A DNA stretch of 64,000 nucleotides from Leptospira paudalimensis (GTDB lineage Bacteria; Spirochaetota; Leptospiria; Leptospirales; Leptospiraceae): NCBI RefSeq assembly GCF_026151345.1, contig NZ_JAMQPR010000003.1:1-64000 (forward strand), in the 5' to 3' direction. The position numbers and the translations under genes are program-made. Below the pieces are notes generated by a model. The model was not told the DNA's origin. It searched no databases and saw only the letters and a program-made list of their open reading frames with translations. Positions 42,628-50,934 of the stretch are shown here, in pieces (position 1 is the stretch's first letter; every line of letters starts with the position of its first letter).

Positions 42628-43032
42628 ATGACCGACCTCAACCAATCCTATCTCTCCACCTTATACAAAGTTGATGGCCTTCAAGTTCCCATCCAAATCG
42701 GGAAAAAGAATCCGGAGTTGGACCTCCTTCTTTCCAAATATAAACAAAACCATTGGTGTTTCATTACAGCATGGAATCAGTTTAGCAAACCATTGACTTT
42801 AGAAACAAATCGGAAGCAGAATGAAGATTTGCTGTCAGAAATCAAAGCGAACTCAAGTTATATAGTTTTAAATGGGGTAGGTGAATCGCCAGACGGATCC
42901 TGGTCCGAAGAGAGTATCCTGGTTTTGGGAATCGATAATGACACTGCCCAATATCTTGCGAGGAAGTATGAGCAAAATGCCATTGTCGTTGGAGTAAGAG
43001 TTGGGCTTCCTGAATTAGTGATGCTTCAATAG
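42628..43032 (+). CDS. DUF3293 family protein
   Basis: 134 residues from ATG 42628; an upstream in-frame TTG at 42589 is less likely. CFITAWNQFSKPLTLETNRKQNEDLLSEI, GVGESPDGSWSEESILVLGI and ARKYEQNAIVVGV match the DUF3293 pattern (W.ITAWNP...N..N..L, then GxWxEES and FGQNAxV). The family has no known function and is usually a small stand-alone cytoplasmic protein. It lies in the palindrome-associated array. Confidence 0.75.
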   Translation: MTDLNQSYLSTLYKVDGLQVPIQIGKKNPELDLLLSKYKQNHWCFITAWNQFSKPLTLETNRKQNEDLLSEIKANSSYIVLNGVGESPDGSWSEESILVLGIDNDTAQYLARKYEQNAIVVGVRVGLPELVMLQ

Positions 43033-43158
43033 TAATAAACGTCTGCATTTATAAAATATAAAATCCTTTTCCTCTTATTCTTCAACTTGATATTTCACGG
43101 GTAGGGATTGATTGTACGCTTGGTTTACCAAAAAGATTTTTAGTCTTTCTGGTTATTT

Positions 43159-43645
43159 TCATTCACAATAATTAAAGTGTTCATCTAATATACCTTTTAA
43201 AAGCTTCACTTTTCCGTACTTAGCAAGTAAATGCAACATACCATTTTTTAACGTTCGTTTAATGCATTGGTCTAATGCTCATGGATCAGAATGTTCAGAA
43301 AATGCATTTAAAGAATAGGAATGTGCCAATGATAGATAGTAATTTTTTCTTGATTTTCCTCTTTGAATTTATCCGCAAGATAATAAAAAAATTCTTCATA
43401 GCTTTTATCTCTTCAAAAAGAAGAGGGCAATAGACATCAAATTTCTCATAATATGTTGGAATTCACATTGCGAAAGTAAATGTAAAGTAACATCACAGAG
43501 AGATTCAGCTTCATTATAAAATATTGCATGTATTTTAGATATTTCTTCCTCTCTCATGTCTTCGGAAGATTTATACTCATTAAGGATAGAAACTAATTTT
43601 TTTATCTCCCAGGATGTTTTCTAGATTATAATTCTCGATTTCTTT
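43159..43645 (-). pseudogene. Decayed gene with several frameshifts
   Basis: On the minus strand, protein-like stretches succeed one another in changing frames: EIENYNLENILG; EIKKLVSILNEYKSSEDM...HIMRN; YEEFFYYLADKFKEENQEK...YHWHIPI; YSLNAFSEHSDP; and ALDQCIKRTLKNGMLHLLAKYGK...FNYCE, stop at 43159. At least three indels are needed to rejoin them. The end recalls an ankyrin-type helix pair but no family is certain. It fills most of the 735-bp gap before the next gene. Palindrome copy 9 lies directly at its 5' end. Confidence 0.55.
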
Positions 43646-43648
43646 TGA

Positions 43649-43669
43649 ATCAGAAATAAAGGTTCCGAA
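43649..43669. promoter_or_regulatory. 21-bp palindrome, copy 9 (ATCAGAA-N7-TTCCGAA)
   Basis: One arm has a G-to-A change in the core; spacing is kept. It sits at the 5' end of the leftward pseudogene and 98 nt before the rightward gene at 43768. Decay of this arm next to a decayed gene is suggestive. Confidence 0.55.
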
Positions 43670-43767
43670 TCTACAAAATTTGCAAACTAACAAAAAAATA
43701 CTTTCCGAAACAAAAGGAAAATATAGCGTTTGCTAGCTGAAGTATTCAATTCTATTGTAAGGTGTGT

Positions 43768-44382
43768 ATGGACCCAGTTTTCTTAAAAAATTTCGTTTCA
43801 TTTGTCAAAAAAAACATTAAACTCGACTTTGATGATGACCGAGTTATGGACAAAATCAAAAAGCAATTTGGAAAAGAATATTCGGATTTCGAAGAACTTT
43901 TAAAGAATGAACTCGTAAAAGAGGAGTATAAAGAACTTATTCAGAAGTTTTCAGAATATGGACCAGCCATTATGAAAAAATTAGTCTCGAATCCTGAAGC
44001 TGAGTCATATGACGAATCTGATTATTCAATTTTATTTTCTAATTATGGTTTTGGAAGGTTTTTTAAAAAGAACGAAGAGAATTTTGACCTTTGTGAAGCA
44101 CTTTTCTATATCATCAATTCATTATCATCTAGTATCGATTCAGGAGAGTGCAATCGTATCATTGAAAGACTATCAGAGAATGGGAAATTGCATTTAATTC
44201 AAATCCATCACAAAAAAGCTCTCAGATTCCTTTATGAAAATGACCCAGACTATTTATTTGATCGATTAGCTGCACATGTTAGTTCCTGCCAGGATCAATA
44301 CCCAGAAAGAATCAGAGTCTTTAAAAATACGCAATTTTTCAAAGATTGGCAAAAAGAAATACAAAGTGAAGAATCAGCTTAG
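43768..44382 (+). CDS. Hypothetical helical protein
   Basis: 204 residues from ATG 43768 with AAGGTG upstream; a GTG six bases earlier is possible. The protein is charged and mostly helical (FVKKNIKLDFDDDRVMDKIKKQF; YFIINSLSSSIDSGECNRIIERL; HHKKALRFLYENDPDYLFDRL). No motif or membrane segment. Part of the orphan-gene array. Confidence 0.6.
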   Translation: MDPVFLKNFVSFVKKNIKLDFDDDRVMDKIKKQFGKEYSDFEELLKNELVKEEYKELIQKFSEYGPAIMKKLVSNPEAESYDESDYSILFSNYGFGRFFKKNEENFDLCEALFYIINSLSSSIDSGECNRIIERLSENGKLHLIQIHHKKALRFLYENDPDYLFDRLAAHVSSCQDQYPERIRVFKNTQFFKDWQKEIQSEESA

Positions 44383-44505
44383 AAACTGATAAAAGATATC
44401 AGATGACCTCGTTTAATACAAAACTATCACCTATTCCAATCCTCTGGAACTTAGAAAAAGACATTCATTAAGCTAAGTGGATATTGGAGTTAGGAAGTTA
44501 AATAA

Positions 44506-45141
44506 TCATTTCGATTCGCCAGTTTTTTCTATTTCTGTTTGGAATACTTCTAACCAAGACTTTACAGTCTCTACAGTTCGAAAATAATGTGCATTCTCTT
44601 CTGAATCGAATTGATATGGATTGCTCTTGAAATTCTCAATAGAATACATATCATGCAAAAAAAGTAAAAGCAATGACATAGGTGCACGCAAGCGGGCATT
44701 AATTAAAACGAATGCAGTCATTCTTTCTTGAGGTATTTTTAAAAATAATGGTTTCAGGTGATTGTTATATAAACTTTCAGGTTCGGGTGTCCTGAAATAA
44801 GACTTTGGAATATTTAATGAGTCGAATAATTTCTCTAATAAATCTCGAACTCCAACAATTGGAAAATCTAGATTGTCTTCTCCCCCCGGATTTTCTCCAA
44901 AAAAAGGATCAGCTATTGTCATTTTCAATAGCGCTTGGCTTTCGAAAAATTTTCCATTAGTAATAAAGTCACGATAAGTGCAGTAAATTGAAAAAATTCC
45001 AAATTTTGTAGCATCATAGTATCCACTTTGCATTGCCTGGATTGTTTTTATTAAATTTCGATTTGGACTGAATACGTCATTTCCTGCCGGAGTTTTGACT
45101 CCGTCTAAATAGAAATTCCCTTCTTTTTCGATGATAGCCAT
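44506..45141 (-). CDS. Hypothetical cytoplasmic protein
   Basis: 211 residues. ATG 45141 is chosen because AGGAGG lies five bases before it; the GTG at 45147 abuts that site. Segments include YLDGVKTPAGNDVFSPNRN, FFGENPGGEDNLDFPIVG and FVLINARLRAPMSLLLLFLHDMY. No family recognised. Palindrome copy 10's neighbour site (45196) lies 54 nt upstream. Confidence 0.6.
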   Translation of the reverse strand: MAIIEKEGNFYLDGVKTPAGNDVFSPNRNLIKTIQAMQSGYYDATKFGIFSIYCTYRDFITNGKFFESQALLKMTIADPFFGENPGGEDNLDFPIVGVRDLLEKLFDSLNIPKSYFRTPEPESLYNNHLKPLFLKIPQERMTAFVLINARLRAPMSLLLLFLHDMYSIENFKSNPYQFDSEENAHYFRTVETVKSWLEVFQTEIEKTGESK

Positions 45142-45195
45142 TGGCACCTCCTAGGTCGTGTTATACTCTAGATTATATAATAGCAGGTCAAGTAA

Positions 45196-45216
45196 AGCGG
45201 AAGAATTTTTTCCGAT
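45196..45216. promoter_or_regulatory. 21-bp palindrome at 45196 (AGCGGAA-N7-TTCCGAT)
   Basis: Lies between divergent genes, 54 nt from the leftward start at 45141 and 141 nt from the rightward start at 45358. CGGAA and TTCCGA cores and 7-bp gap intact. Confidence 0.62.
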
Positions 45217-45357
45217 TTTAAAGTTTAGATATGAAAAGATTCAAACATAATTTTTTTTCTATCAAGAAACCTCCGGAAATACTCCGCAAGCGAATAAAAG
45301 TGATCCGATTGCTAATGAATACTATTATGTGAAGTTAGATTCTTATGATAACGGAGG

Positions 45358-45714
45358 ATGAATAATCTGACTAATGATGATATCTTAGATTTAGATAATT
45401 CAATTGTGCAAACGCATGAATTCACTTATATTGGAAAGAATATAGCAATCCTTCTAAAATTGAGGAACAAGACTCTACATCTGAAGGTTCTCCGAATGAA
45501 TACGAGACATGAAAACGGAGATATTTATTGTTCCGATTTTTCATTTATGGATTATTCAGATAAAAAGTTTGGATATCTATCTTTACCAAAGGATATTGTA
45601 AAAGACAGACCATTTACTACAAAGTACGAAAATGTGAGTTTAGCAGTTTTTAATCAATTCTGTGAAGTTATTGCATATTTTGACTTATATGAAAAAATAT
45701 ACGATTACAAATAG
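45358..45714 (+). CDS. Small hypothetical protein
   Basis: 118 residues. GGAGG abuts the ATG, an unusually short spacing, so the true start could differ slightly. Composition is soluble, with beta-like segments (EFTYIGKNIAILLKLRNKTLHLKVL) and a C-terminal aromatic run (VIAYFDLYEKIYDYK). No known domain. It lies between two palindrome copies. Confidence 0.5.
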   Translation: MNNLTNDDILDLDNSIVQTHEFTYIGKNIAILLKLRNKTLHLKVLRMNTRHENGDIYCSDFSFMDYSDKKFGYLSLPKDIVKDRPFTTKYENVSLAVFNQFCEVIAYFDLYEKIYDYK

Positions 45715-45746
45715 TATTGCATTTGCAGCTGAAATGAATGATAAAT

Positions 45747-45767
45747 TTCGGAAACAAATTTTCCGAG
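45747..45767. promoter_or_regulatory. 21-bp palindrome at 45747 (TTCGGAA-N7-TTCCGAG)
   Basis: Ends exactly 31 nt before the start codon at 45799 of the metallophosphoesterase, the same spacing as at 4875/4907, 4855/4823 and 13020/13052. Confidence 0.75.
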
Positions 45768-45798
45768 TTTTGGTTATTTATGGAGTAATATCAGTTAT

Positions 45799-46491
45799 AT
45801 GAAAATACTTGCGATCGGTGATATTCATGGAAGAAAGATATGGAAAAACATTCAATTTGATCATTATGATCAAGTGATCTTTCTCGGAGATTATCTTGAT
45901 TCTCATCGTCTTTCCAATGATGACATCCTAGGAAATCTAGAAGAATTAATCAAGTTACAGGAATCTCAACAAAATATATCTTTTTTGATTGGCAACCACG
46001 ATCTTCAATATACCGATCCCGAATTTGTTGGGTTAGTCTCTGGATATCGCGAATCATGCTTCATGGAAGCCTACGAATTGTTACATCTATTGAAATGGAA
46101 ATTTGCAATCGAATTAGATAATGTTTTATATACGCATGCCGGTCTTCTAAAAGCTTTTTATGAATCAATCCCTCCGACTAGCAATCAAATTTCAGAAACA
46201 ATCAATAGTGCAGGTTTTAGTAACCCTTACTATTTTTTAACGACATTACATCCATTAAGAGGGGGAGCATCACGAGCAAGTAGCTCGATATGGTGTGATT
46301 TTAGAGAAATTCTTGCCGAAGAAAATCCGATTCCGATCAACCAAGTATTCGGTCATTCTGCACGGGAAGGTGGGCAAATGGATCGTAAAGCAGAGTATTG
46401 GCGAATTTGTATCGATGTGCTAACTAAATACAAAAATGCCTATGAAATCGTCGATGGGGAAGAACCTAAGGTAGTTAGTTTACAGGAGTAG
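45799..46491 (+). CDS. Calcineurin-like metallophosphoesterase
   Basis: 230 residues with the full metal-site set: GDIHG (about 7-11), FLGDYLDSH (about 29-37), IGNHDLQ (about 63-69), YTHAGL (about 110-115) and FGHSAREGG (about 184-192). The family includes protein phosphatases (PrpE/PP1-like), Ap4A hydrolases and cyclic-nucleotide phosphodiesterases. Its size and GDYLDSH motif fit the serine/threonine phosphatase-like group. It is directly preceded by a palindrome copy. The substrate is unknown. Confidence 0.85.
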   Translation: MKILAIGDIHGRKIWKNIQFDHYDQVIFLGDYLDSHRLSNDDILGNLEELIKLQESQQNISFLIGNHDLQYTDPEFVGLVSGYRESCFMEAYELLHLLKWKFAIELDNVLYTHAGLLKAFYESIPPTSNQISETINSAGFSNPYYFLTTLHPLRGGASRASSSIWCDFREILAEENPIPINQVFGHSAREGGQMDRKAEYWRICIDVLTKYKNAYEIVDGEEPKVVSLQE

Positions 46492-46574
46492 GATAGGGGA
46501 TTTCTTTAGTAAATATAACAAATCATTTTGAAATTCTCAGTCAATCTTTCAATTTGTTCTACTTAACGTCTTAA

Positions 46575-47060
46575 TCAGTTGATGATTCCATCTTTTTTCA
46601 TTTGAAGATATTTCTCCAATGTATCTTTAAATTCTTTCATCAAAACGGGTTGATTCTCTAAAAATACTTTCAAATAAGTAGAATGTCCATTAGTACCGAA
46701 TTGTTTTACAACATCAAACGCTTCTACTCTTAATTGTAAGAACATCGGTCGTTCCACAAGAGGTTCTATCTCAAAAACTATGTTTTTAGCGATCCCAAAA
46801 TCCAAAAGTGGATATAATTTTACTTTCTTAAGATTTTCTTTCATATGATGATAATCTATTTTGTAAACCATTTCTATATAATTAAATAGATCATTAACAC
46901 TCTTACTCTGTGTAATTTGTGACTCTCTCCAATCAGTTTCTATTTTTTGATCTGTTAGTGCGAGAAAAAGGAAAGATGCCTTATCATCGATAAGAGAATC
47001 AGGATATTGCAAATCTTTAAGAATTTGTTTGCATTGTCGCATTTTTTCATCGAGGTCCAT
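46575..47060 (-). CDS. Hypothetical helical protein
   Basis: 161 residues, helical and soluble. The part SFLFLALTDQKIETDWRESQ followed by YIEMVYKIDY recalls the N-terminal helix-turn-helix half of BsuBI/PstI-type restriction enzymes, but no catalytic half follows and the match is from memory only. Its start is 33 nt from a palindrome copy at 47094. It converges with the phosphoesterase gene. Confidence 0.55.
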   Translation of the reverse strand: MDLDEKMRQCKQILKDLQYPDSLIDDKASFLFLALTDQKIETDWRESQITQSKSVNDLFNYIEMVYKIDYHHMKENLKKVKLYPLLDFGIAKNIVFEIEPLVERPMFLQLRVEAFDVVKQFGTNGHSTYLKVFLENQPVLMKEFKDTLEKYLQMKKDGIIN

Positions 47061-47093
47061 ATGATTTATATGTTAGCTATACTATATTTGATT

Positions 47094-47114
47094 TTCGGAA
47101 AAATAAGTTCCGAC
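47094..47114. promoter_or_regulatory. 21-bp palindrome at 47094 (TTCGGAA-N7-TTCCGAC)
   Basis: Lies 33 nt upstream of the leftward start at 47060. It is the first of two copies in the 310-bp gap between this gene and the rightward AAA+ gene, one apparently serving each. Confidence 0.75.
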
Positions 47115-47302
47115 GTATAATTTTAACGGTATCAAAATCGTAGGATTTAGAGTAAATTGTGGAATCAGTCTTAAGCGCCTCCGCTTTAGCAGATAATTTA
47201 AAGACACTTGCAATTAGGGGATTTCTTAAGATAAATCATGTTTAACTAGAACATATTTATTAATCTAATGAATTAAACCAATGCTTCCCAGAATTTCCAC
47301 AT
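47115..47302. other. Spacer between two palindromes
   Basis: The gap 47061-47370 holds palindromes at 47094 and 47303 and otherwise AT-rich DNA without an open frame of note. It is the shared promoter region of two divergent genes. Confidence 0.4.
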
Positions 47303-47323
47303 AACGGACAAACTTATTCCGAA
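47303..47323. promoter_or_regulatory. 21-bp palindrome at 47303 (AACGGAC-N7-TTCCGAA)
   Basis: Lies 47 nt before the AAA+ gene start at 47371. The left arm is degenerate at its ends but keeps CGGA; the right arm is perfect. Confidence 0.65.
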
Positions 47324-47370
47324 TCGAGACTACCAATCGGGTATTCTATTCCTTAAGAAAGGAGATAAGG

Positions 47371-49605
47371 ATGCCCAGAAAAAAAATAAAAGAATCTCTA
47401 TTTGAATCCTCAGAGAAAGAGGATTTGCAGTTACTCCACTATTTTGTGGGAAAAAATCTAAGTAAGTTTGACTCATTCGGAAAAACAAGGCTTGAAACTC
47501 TGTATTCCCTCTATGACACGAAAGCTAAGAAGACACTCGTTGAGAAAATTTTTCGTCCTGATGAAATGAAAATGAAAGAGGAGTCAGAAAATGATGAAAT
47601 AGAACCTAGAAGAGGCCGCAATGGATATTGGGATGATACTTACGCAAGTACACAAGGGAAGGACTATTTACCTGATGAATTGGACCAAGATACACAGCAA
47701 TATTGCAAAAGGAATCCATTTGGAAGAAGAAAAATCTATCGACTTTTACAAGAAGAAAGCAATCGGATCACTTCTGACTTTTCCATTCAAGATTCAAAGG
47801 CATACCAAAAGATATCATCCACATTCAAGATTCTAGGTATCACAAAAGAGTCGATCGAATATGTTCTATTTTTATACACAAGGTCAGCATTTTCTAATTT
47901 TGACAATTGGATCTCTCGCTCAATTGATTCGAAAATGATTCCTGTCATTGTAAGAGAAGTCACAGGACTCAATCGTTCAGAGTATATGAAAATTACTAAT
48001 CCTGATGAGAAATGGATCAACTATGGTATTCTCTCACCTTGTCATGAAAAAGAAGACCCTTGTGAGATTGCAGATTCTTTCTATAATTTTTTAGCAGATG
48101 ATACACAGGCGACTTTTGGCTTAAAATTTTTGAACCAAGTCAATGAGGAGACACATCCCGTATCCTCATTCTTCTTGGCTGAGAATGAAGTCGCACGCAA
48201 CTTATCACTCTTACAAGATGAACAACCATCGAAGATCTTATTCTATGGTTCTCCTGGATCCGGAAAAACAGAGTTTGCGAAAAGCCTTGTTGCCGAAGTT
48301 CAGAAAACCTTATTTAAAATTAACAACAAAGAAGCAGAAAGCAAAGAAGACAAACGCACTGCTTTAATCGTAGGGACCACTTTATCTGCAGAATCTGGCA
48401 ATATTCTACTCTTCGATGAGGCCGACGACATTTTGAATGAAGGAGGGAAGAGAGGCTTCTTTGAAGAAAAAGTTCCCGAAAAGAAAATTTGGATGAATGA
48501 ATTTTTAGACCAAATGAAAGGGAAACTGATTATCATAACCAATGAGTCAAATTCTATTCATGAATCTGTCTTACGACGATTTGATTATAGTTTAGAGTTT
48601 TTTCCAGCAGAACCAAAACGCCGGTTATATTATTGGAATCGAGTATTAGAATTAGAAAATGTAAATGATCGTTTAAAGAATTCGGAAGTGGAAGAACTAG
48701 CTCATACCTATCCCGCAGGAGTAGGAGGAATTTCCATTGTTGTAAAAGCTGCAAAGAAGATCTGCAACAATAGAAAGGATGATAAGTTTCTATCTGTAAT
48801 TAAAGATGTTATGAACAAACACACTCATCTTACAAAAGGCCGGATTCAGAAATTTACTTTTTCTCCCACTCCCTATGATTCGAAAATCTTACATGTAAAT
48901 TCTAACTTAGATGATCTTGAGACGTTAATCGAAGAATATAAACGAAAATGGGAAGAACCTGAGGAATCCAATCTTGGATCCTTGTGTTTACTCTTTCATG
49001 GAAAACCTGGGACAGGAAAAACAGAGTATGCCAAACATATTGCCAAAAAATTCAATTTAGAACTGATGCAAAAACGTGGCTCAGACTTACAGAGTCCATT
49101 CGTTGGAATGACAGAAATGCTGATTGCTGACGCGTTCCAGGAAGCAGAAGCTAAAAAATCAATTTTCTTCTTAGATGAAGCAGATAGTTTCTTTCGAAGT
49201 CGAGACCTTGCCGTTCGGTCTTGGGAAGTCACCCAAACCAATGAATTTTTGACATGGATGGAAAGTTTTCGTGGAATCTTTATCGCTTCCACTAATTTCA
49301 TGAAGGACTTTGATCATGCTGCTTTACGTAGGTTCGCTTGGAAAGGGGAATTTAAGACTTTGCGGAGAGAAGATAAAGTAGAGATCATTAGACAGTATTT
49401 CCCTCATCTAACAGAAACTTTGACTTTCCTCGAGAAAGAAAACATCAAAGAAATTCCAGAGTTAACTGTTGGAGACATTCGAGCTGTATGGAATCGTTTT
49501 CGGTTTCGAAATTCAAAACAAATTAGTGGAGAGGAAATCATTCAGAGTTTAAAGAGTGAAGTTTCTTTCAAATCCAATACACAAATGAAGTCGATTGGAT
49601 TCTAG
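47371..49605 (+). CDS. Tandem AAA+ ATPase
   Basis: 744 residues, AAGAAAGGAGAT upstream. After an N-terminal region of about 280 residues come two AAA+ modules: Walker A YGSPGSGKTEF (about 293-303) with Walker B LLFDEADD (about 346-353), then Walker A HGKPGTGKTEY (about 544-554) with Walker B FFLDEADSF (about 598-606). Sensor-1 N residues (IITNES, IASTNF) and arginine fingers (LRRFD, LRRFAW) are present in both. A two-ring or pseudo-two-ring remodeller is likely. It could act in stress, proteolysis or defence; the partner is unknown. Strong terminator after it. Confidence 0.85.
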   Translation: MPRKKIKESLFESSEKEDLQLLHYFVGKNLSKFDSFGKTRLETLYSLYDTKAKKTLVEKIFRPDEMKMKEESENDEIEPRRGRNGYWDDTYASTQGKDYLPDELDQDTQQYCKRNPFGRRKIYRLLQEESNRITSDFSIQDSKAYQKISSTFKILGITKESIEYVLFLYTRSAFSNFDNWISRSIDSKMIPVIVREVTGLNRSEYMKITNPDEKWINYGILSPCHEKEDPCEIADSFYNFLADDTQATFGLKFLNQVNEETHPVSSFFLAENEVARNLSLLQDEQPSKILFYGSPGSGKTEFAKSLVAEVQKTLFKINNKEAESKEDKRTALIVGTTLSAESGNILLFDEADDILNEGGKRGFFEEKVPEKKIWMNEFLDQMKGKLIIITNESNSIHESVLRRFDYSLEFFPAEPKRRLYYWNRVLELENVNDRLKNSEVEELAHTYPAGVGGISIVVKAAKKICNNRKDDKFLSVIKDVMNKHTHLTKGRIQKFTFSPTPYDSKILHVNSNLDDLETLIEEYKRKWEEPEESNLGSLCLLFHGKPGTGKTEYAKHIAKKFNLELMQKRGSDLQSPFVGMTEMLIADAFQEAEAKKSIFFLDEADSFFRSRDLAVRSWEVTQTNEFLTWMESFRGIFIASTNFMKDFDHAALRRFAWKGEFKTLRREDKVEIIRQYFPHLTETLTFLEKENIKEIPELTVGDIRAVWNRFRFRNSKQISGEEIIQSLKSEVSFKSNTQMKSIGF

Positions 49606-49661
49606 GAGAAGAAGGGAGTATTCCTCCATAAAAAGAATCTTGTCATTTCATTCTATGGTAT

Positions 49662-49699
49662 GGGAATCAAATATTAGATTATGTTTTGATTCCCTTTTT
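49662..49699 (+). terminator. Rho-independent terminator after the AAA+ gene
   Basis: Perfect 10-bp stem GGGAATCAAA / TTTGATTCCC around a 13-nt loop, followed by TTTTT, 57 bp after the stop codon. A textbook intrinsic terminator closing the palindrome-linked array. Confidence 0.85.
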
Positions 49700-49887
49700 G
49701 ATTTCTAGGATAAATATTAAAAGATAGATTAATTATCTTATTTGCTTTTATTGATCTTAAATAAACCGTACATTATTTACACCATCTAGCAATGAAAAAC
49801 GAATCTTTTATGAGTACAAAATTCTACAATACACCAACGTTTATGTATTTAGTGCAAGTATTGAAAAATGTTAATAGTTATCTAAAG

Positions 49888-50226
49888 CTAATTGGAAAAA
49901 ATAAAAAAGTAAATCGAGAGAAACAAGGAAACGATTTGAACTAGCAAAAAGAATGATGCAAAAATTAGCCAAGTTTTACCAGACTCAAAATTAAGCTTTT
50001 TAGTTAAACAAAAAGCAAATTCGAAACCATATACAAAATGCGTGAATACGCAACAAATTACTGAAATAAAAGAGAAAATATAAAAACTAAAAGAAAGATC
50101 TGCTTGAGTGGGATTGGACGTCCATATACCCCTTCCAGCTATCATCGCCAATACTAGAATGGAAGCCTGTTTAGAACCGTCCAAAATTACTGAATGAGCT
50201 TTTTGAAATTGTTCAATATGATTCAT
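49888..50226 (-). CDS. Small membrane protein
   Basis: 112 residues with about three transmembrane segments (ASILVLAMIAG; FYIFSFISVICCVFTHFVYG; LIFASFFLLVQIVSLFLSIYFFIF). The N-terminus is soluble and basic. No family recognised. It follows the lipoprotein gene at 50326 on the same strand with a terminator-like hairpin between. Confidence 0.6.
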   Translation of the reverse strand: MNHIEQFQKAHSVILDGSKQASILVLAMIAGRGIWTSNPTQADLSFSFYIFSFISVICCVFTHFVYGFEFAFCLTKKLNFESGKTWLIFASFFLLVQIVSLFLSIYFFIFSN

Positions 50227-50285
50227 AATAAATAGAAATACCTACTTCAAATTATTCTCATACATTTAAACCAAATTTAAATAAA

Positions 50286-50312
50286 CTTCCGGAAAGAGAA
50301 TATCACCGGAAG
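50286..50312 (-). terminator. Hairpin, likely terminator of the leftward lipoprotein gene
   Basis: CTTCCGG / CCGGAAG 7-bp perfect stem with 13-nt loop; on the minus strand it is followed by TTTATTTAAATTT. It lies 14 bp after the stop of the gene at 50326. The T-tract is interrupted, so efficiency is uncertain. Confidence 0.6.
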
Positions 50313-50325
50313 CTTTCAACAAGAG

Positions 50326-50934
50326 TTACTGATAAAGTTTATCTCTATAGATATCGTTAATAAAATTATCAGGTACGTTTTGATTTGTAATATAGCTTAT
50401 TTTTCTAAATGGCATTACGAAAAGTAATAGAATTTGTCTAACTTCAACAACGTCATTTTCATAAGTATATCGCTTGATCTCTTTTCCTTGGTTATAAGCT
50501 ACAAATTCTGTTTTTCCATTAATTTCGCCGAAAACAGGAAATAATCCTGCTGTGATCACAAAAAGGGTAGAAGTTAATATAAGTGAACTTGTAGGTTTAA
50601 CTCTTGAAGTAACTTCAATATTTACCAGATTCTTGCTATTTAATTTGCTAACATCATCCAAACCGACAACATACATATTAAATTTTTCAACGCAATTACA
50701 ACCTGAAATAATTTCACTAAATGCTTGTTTATTAGCACGATGCGTTGCTTCAGAAATTACAGCTTTTTCTCCGAGTGCATTGTAATGGTTATAATCTAGA
50801 ACAAAGTCAACGTTAGAAATTTTTCTATCAATTTTTGCTGGGTTATAAGCAGGCACATCATTTCTGAGATAAGTTATACAATTACTCATTGAACTAATTA
50901 CAAAGAAAAGAGGTAATATTTTTAAAATTTTCAT
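50326..50934 (-). CDS. Lipoprotein of unknown function
   Basis: 202 residues. Signal peptide MKILKILPLFFVISSMSNC, with SMSNC as a Leptospira-style lipobox (cysteine at about residue 19). A conserved-looking stretch YNHYNALGEKAVISEATHRANKQAF and a later hydrophobic segment (SSLILTSTLFVITAGLFPVF) suggest an outer- or inner-membrane-associated protein. The family is unknown. Standard AGGAATA-type upstream region. Confidence 0.7.
   Translation of the reverse strand: MKILKILPLFFVISSMSNCITYLRNDVPAYNPAKIDRKISNVDFVLDYNHYNALGEKAVISEATHRANKQAFSEIISGCNCVEKFNMYVVGLDDVSKLNSKNLVNIEVTSRVKPTSSLILTSTLFVITAGLFPVFGEINGKTEFVAYNQGKEIKRYTYENDVVEVRQILLLFVMPFRKISYITNQNVPDNFINDIYRDKLYQ

Noticed and set aside
46575..47060. 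BsuBI/PstI restriction endonuclease
   Set aside because: Only a vague N-terminal resemblance; the catalytic half is absent, so it is left as hypothetical.
40410..47323. The 21-bp palindromes as rho-independent terminators
   Set aside because: Stems are only 7 bp with 3 GC pairs and no T-tract follows; most lie upstream of start codons, including between divergent genes where terminators are not expected.
40253..47370. Integron cassette array with attC sites
   Set aside because: The repeated element is a simple 21-bp palindrome, lacks the RYYYAAC/GTTRRRY core pair, gene orientation is mixed, and no integrase is present.
49810..49944. 44-codon frame MSTKFYNTPTF...
   Set aside because: No ribosome site and it overlaps the end of the membrane-protein gene on the other strand.
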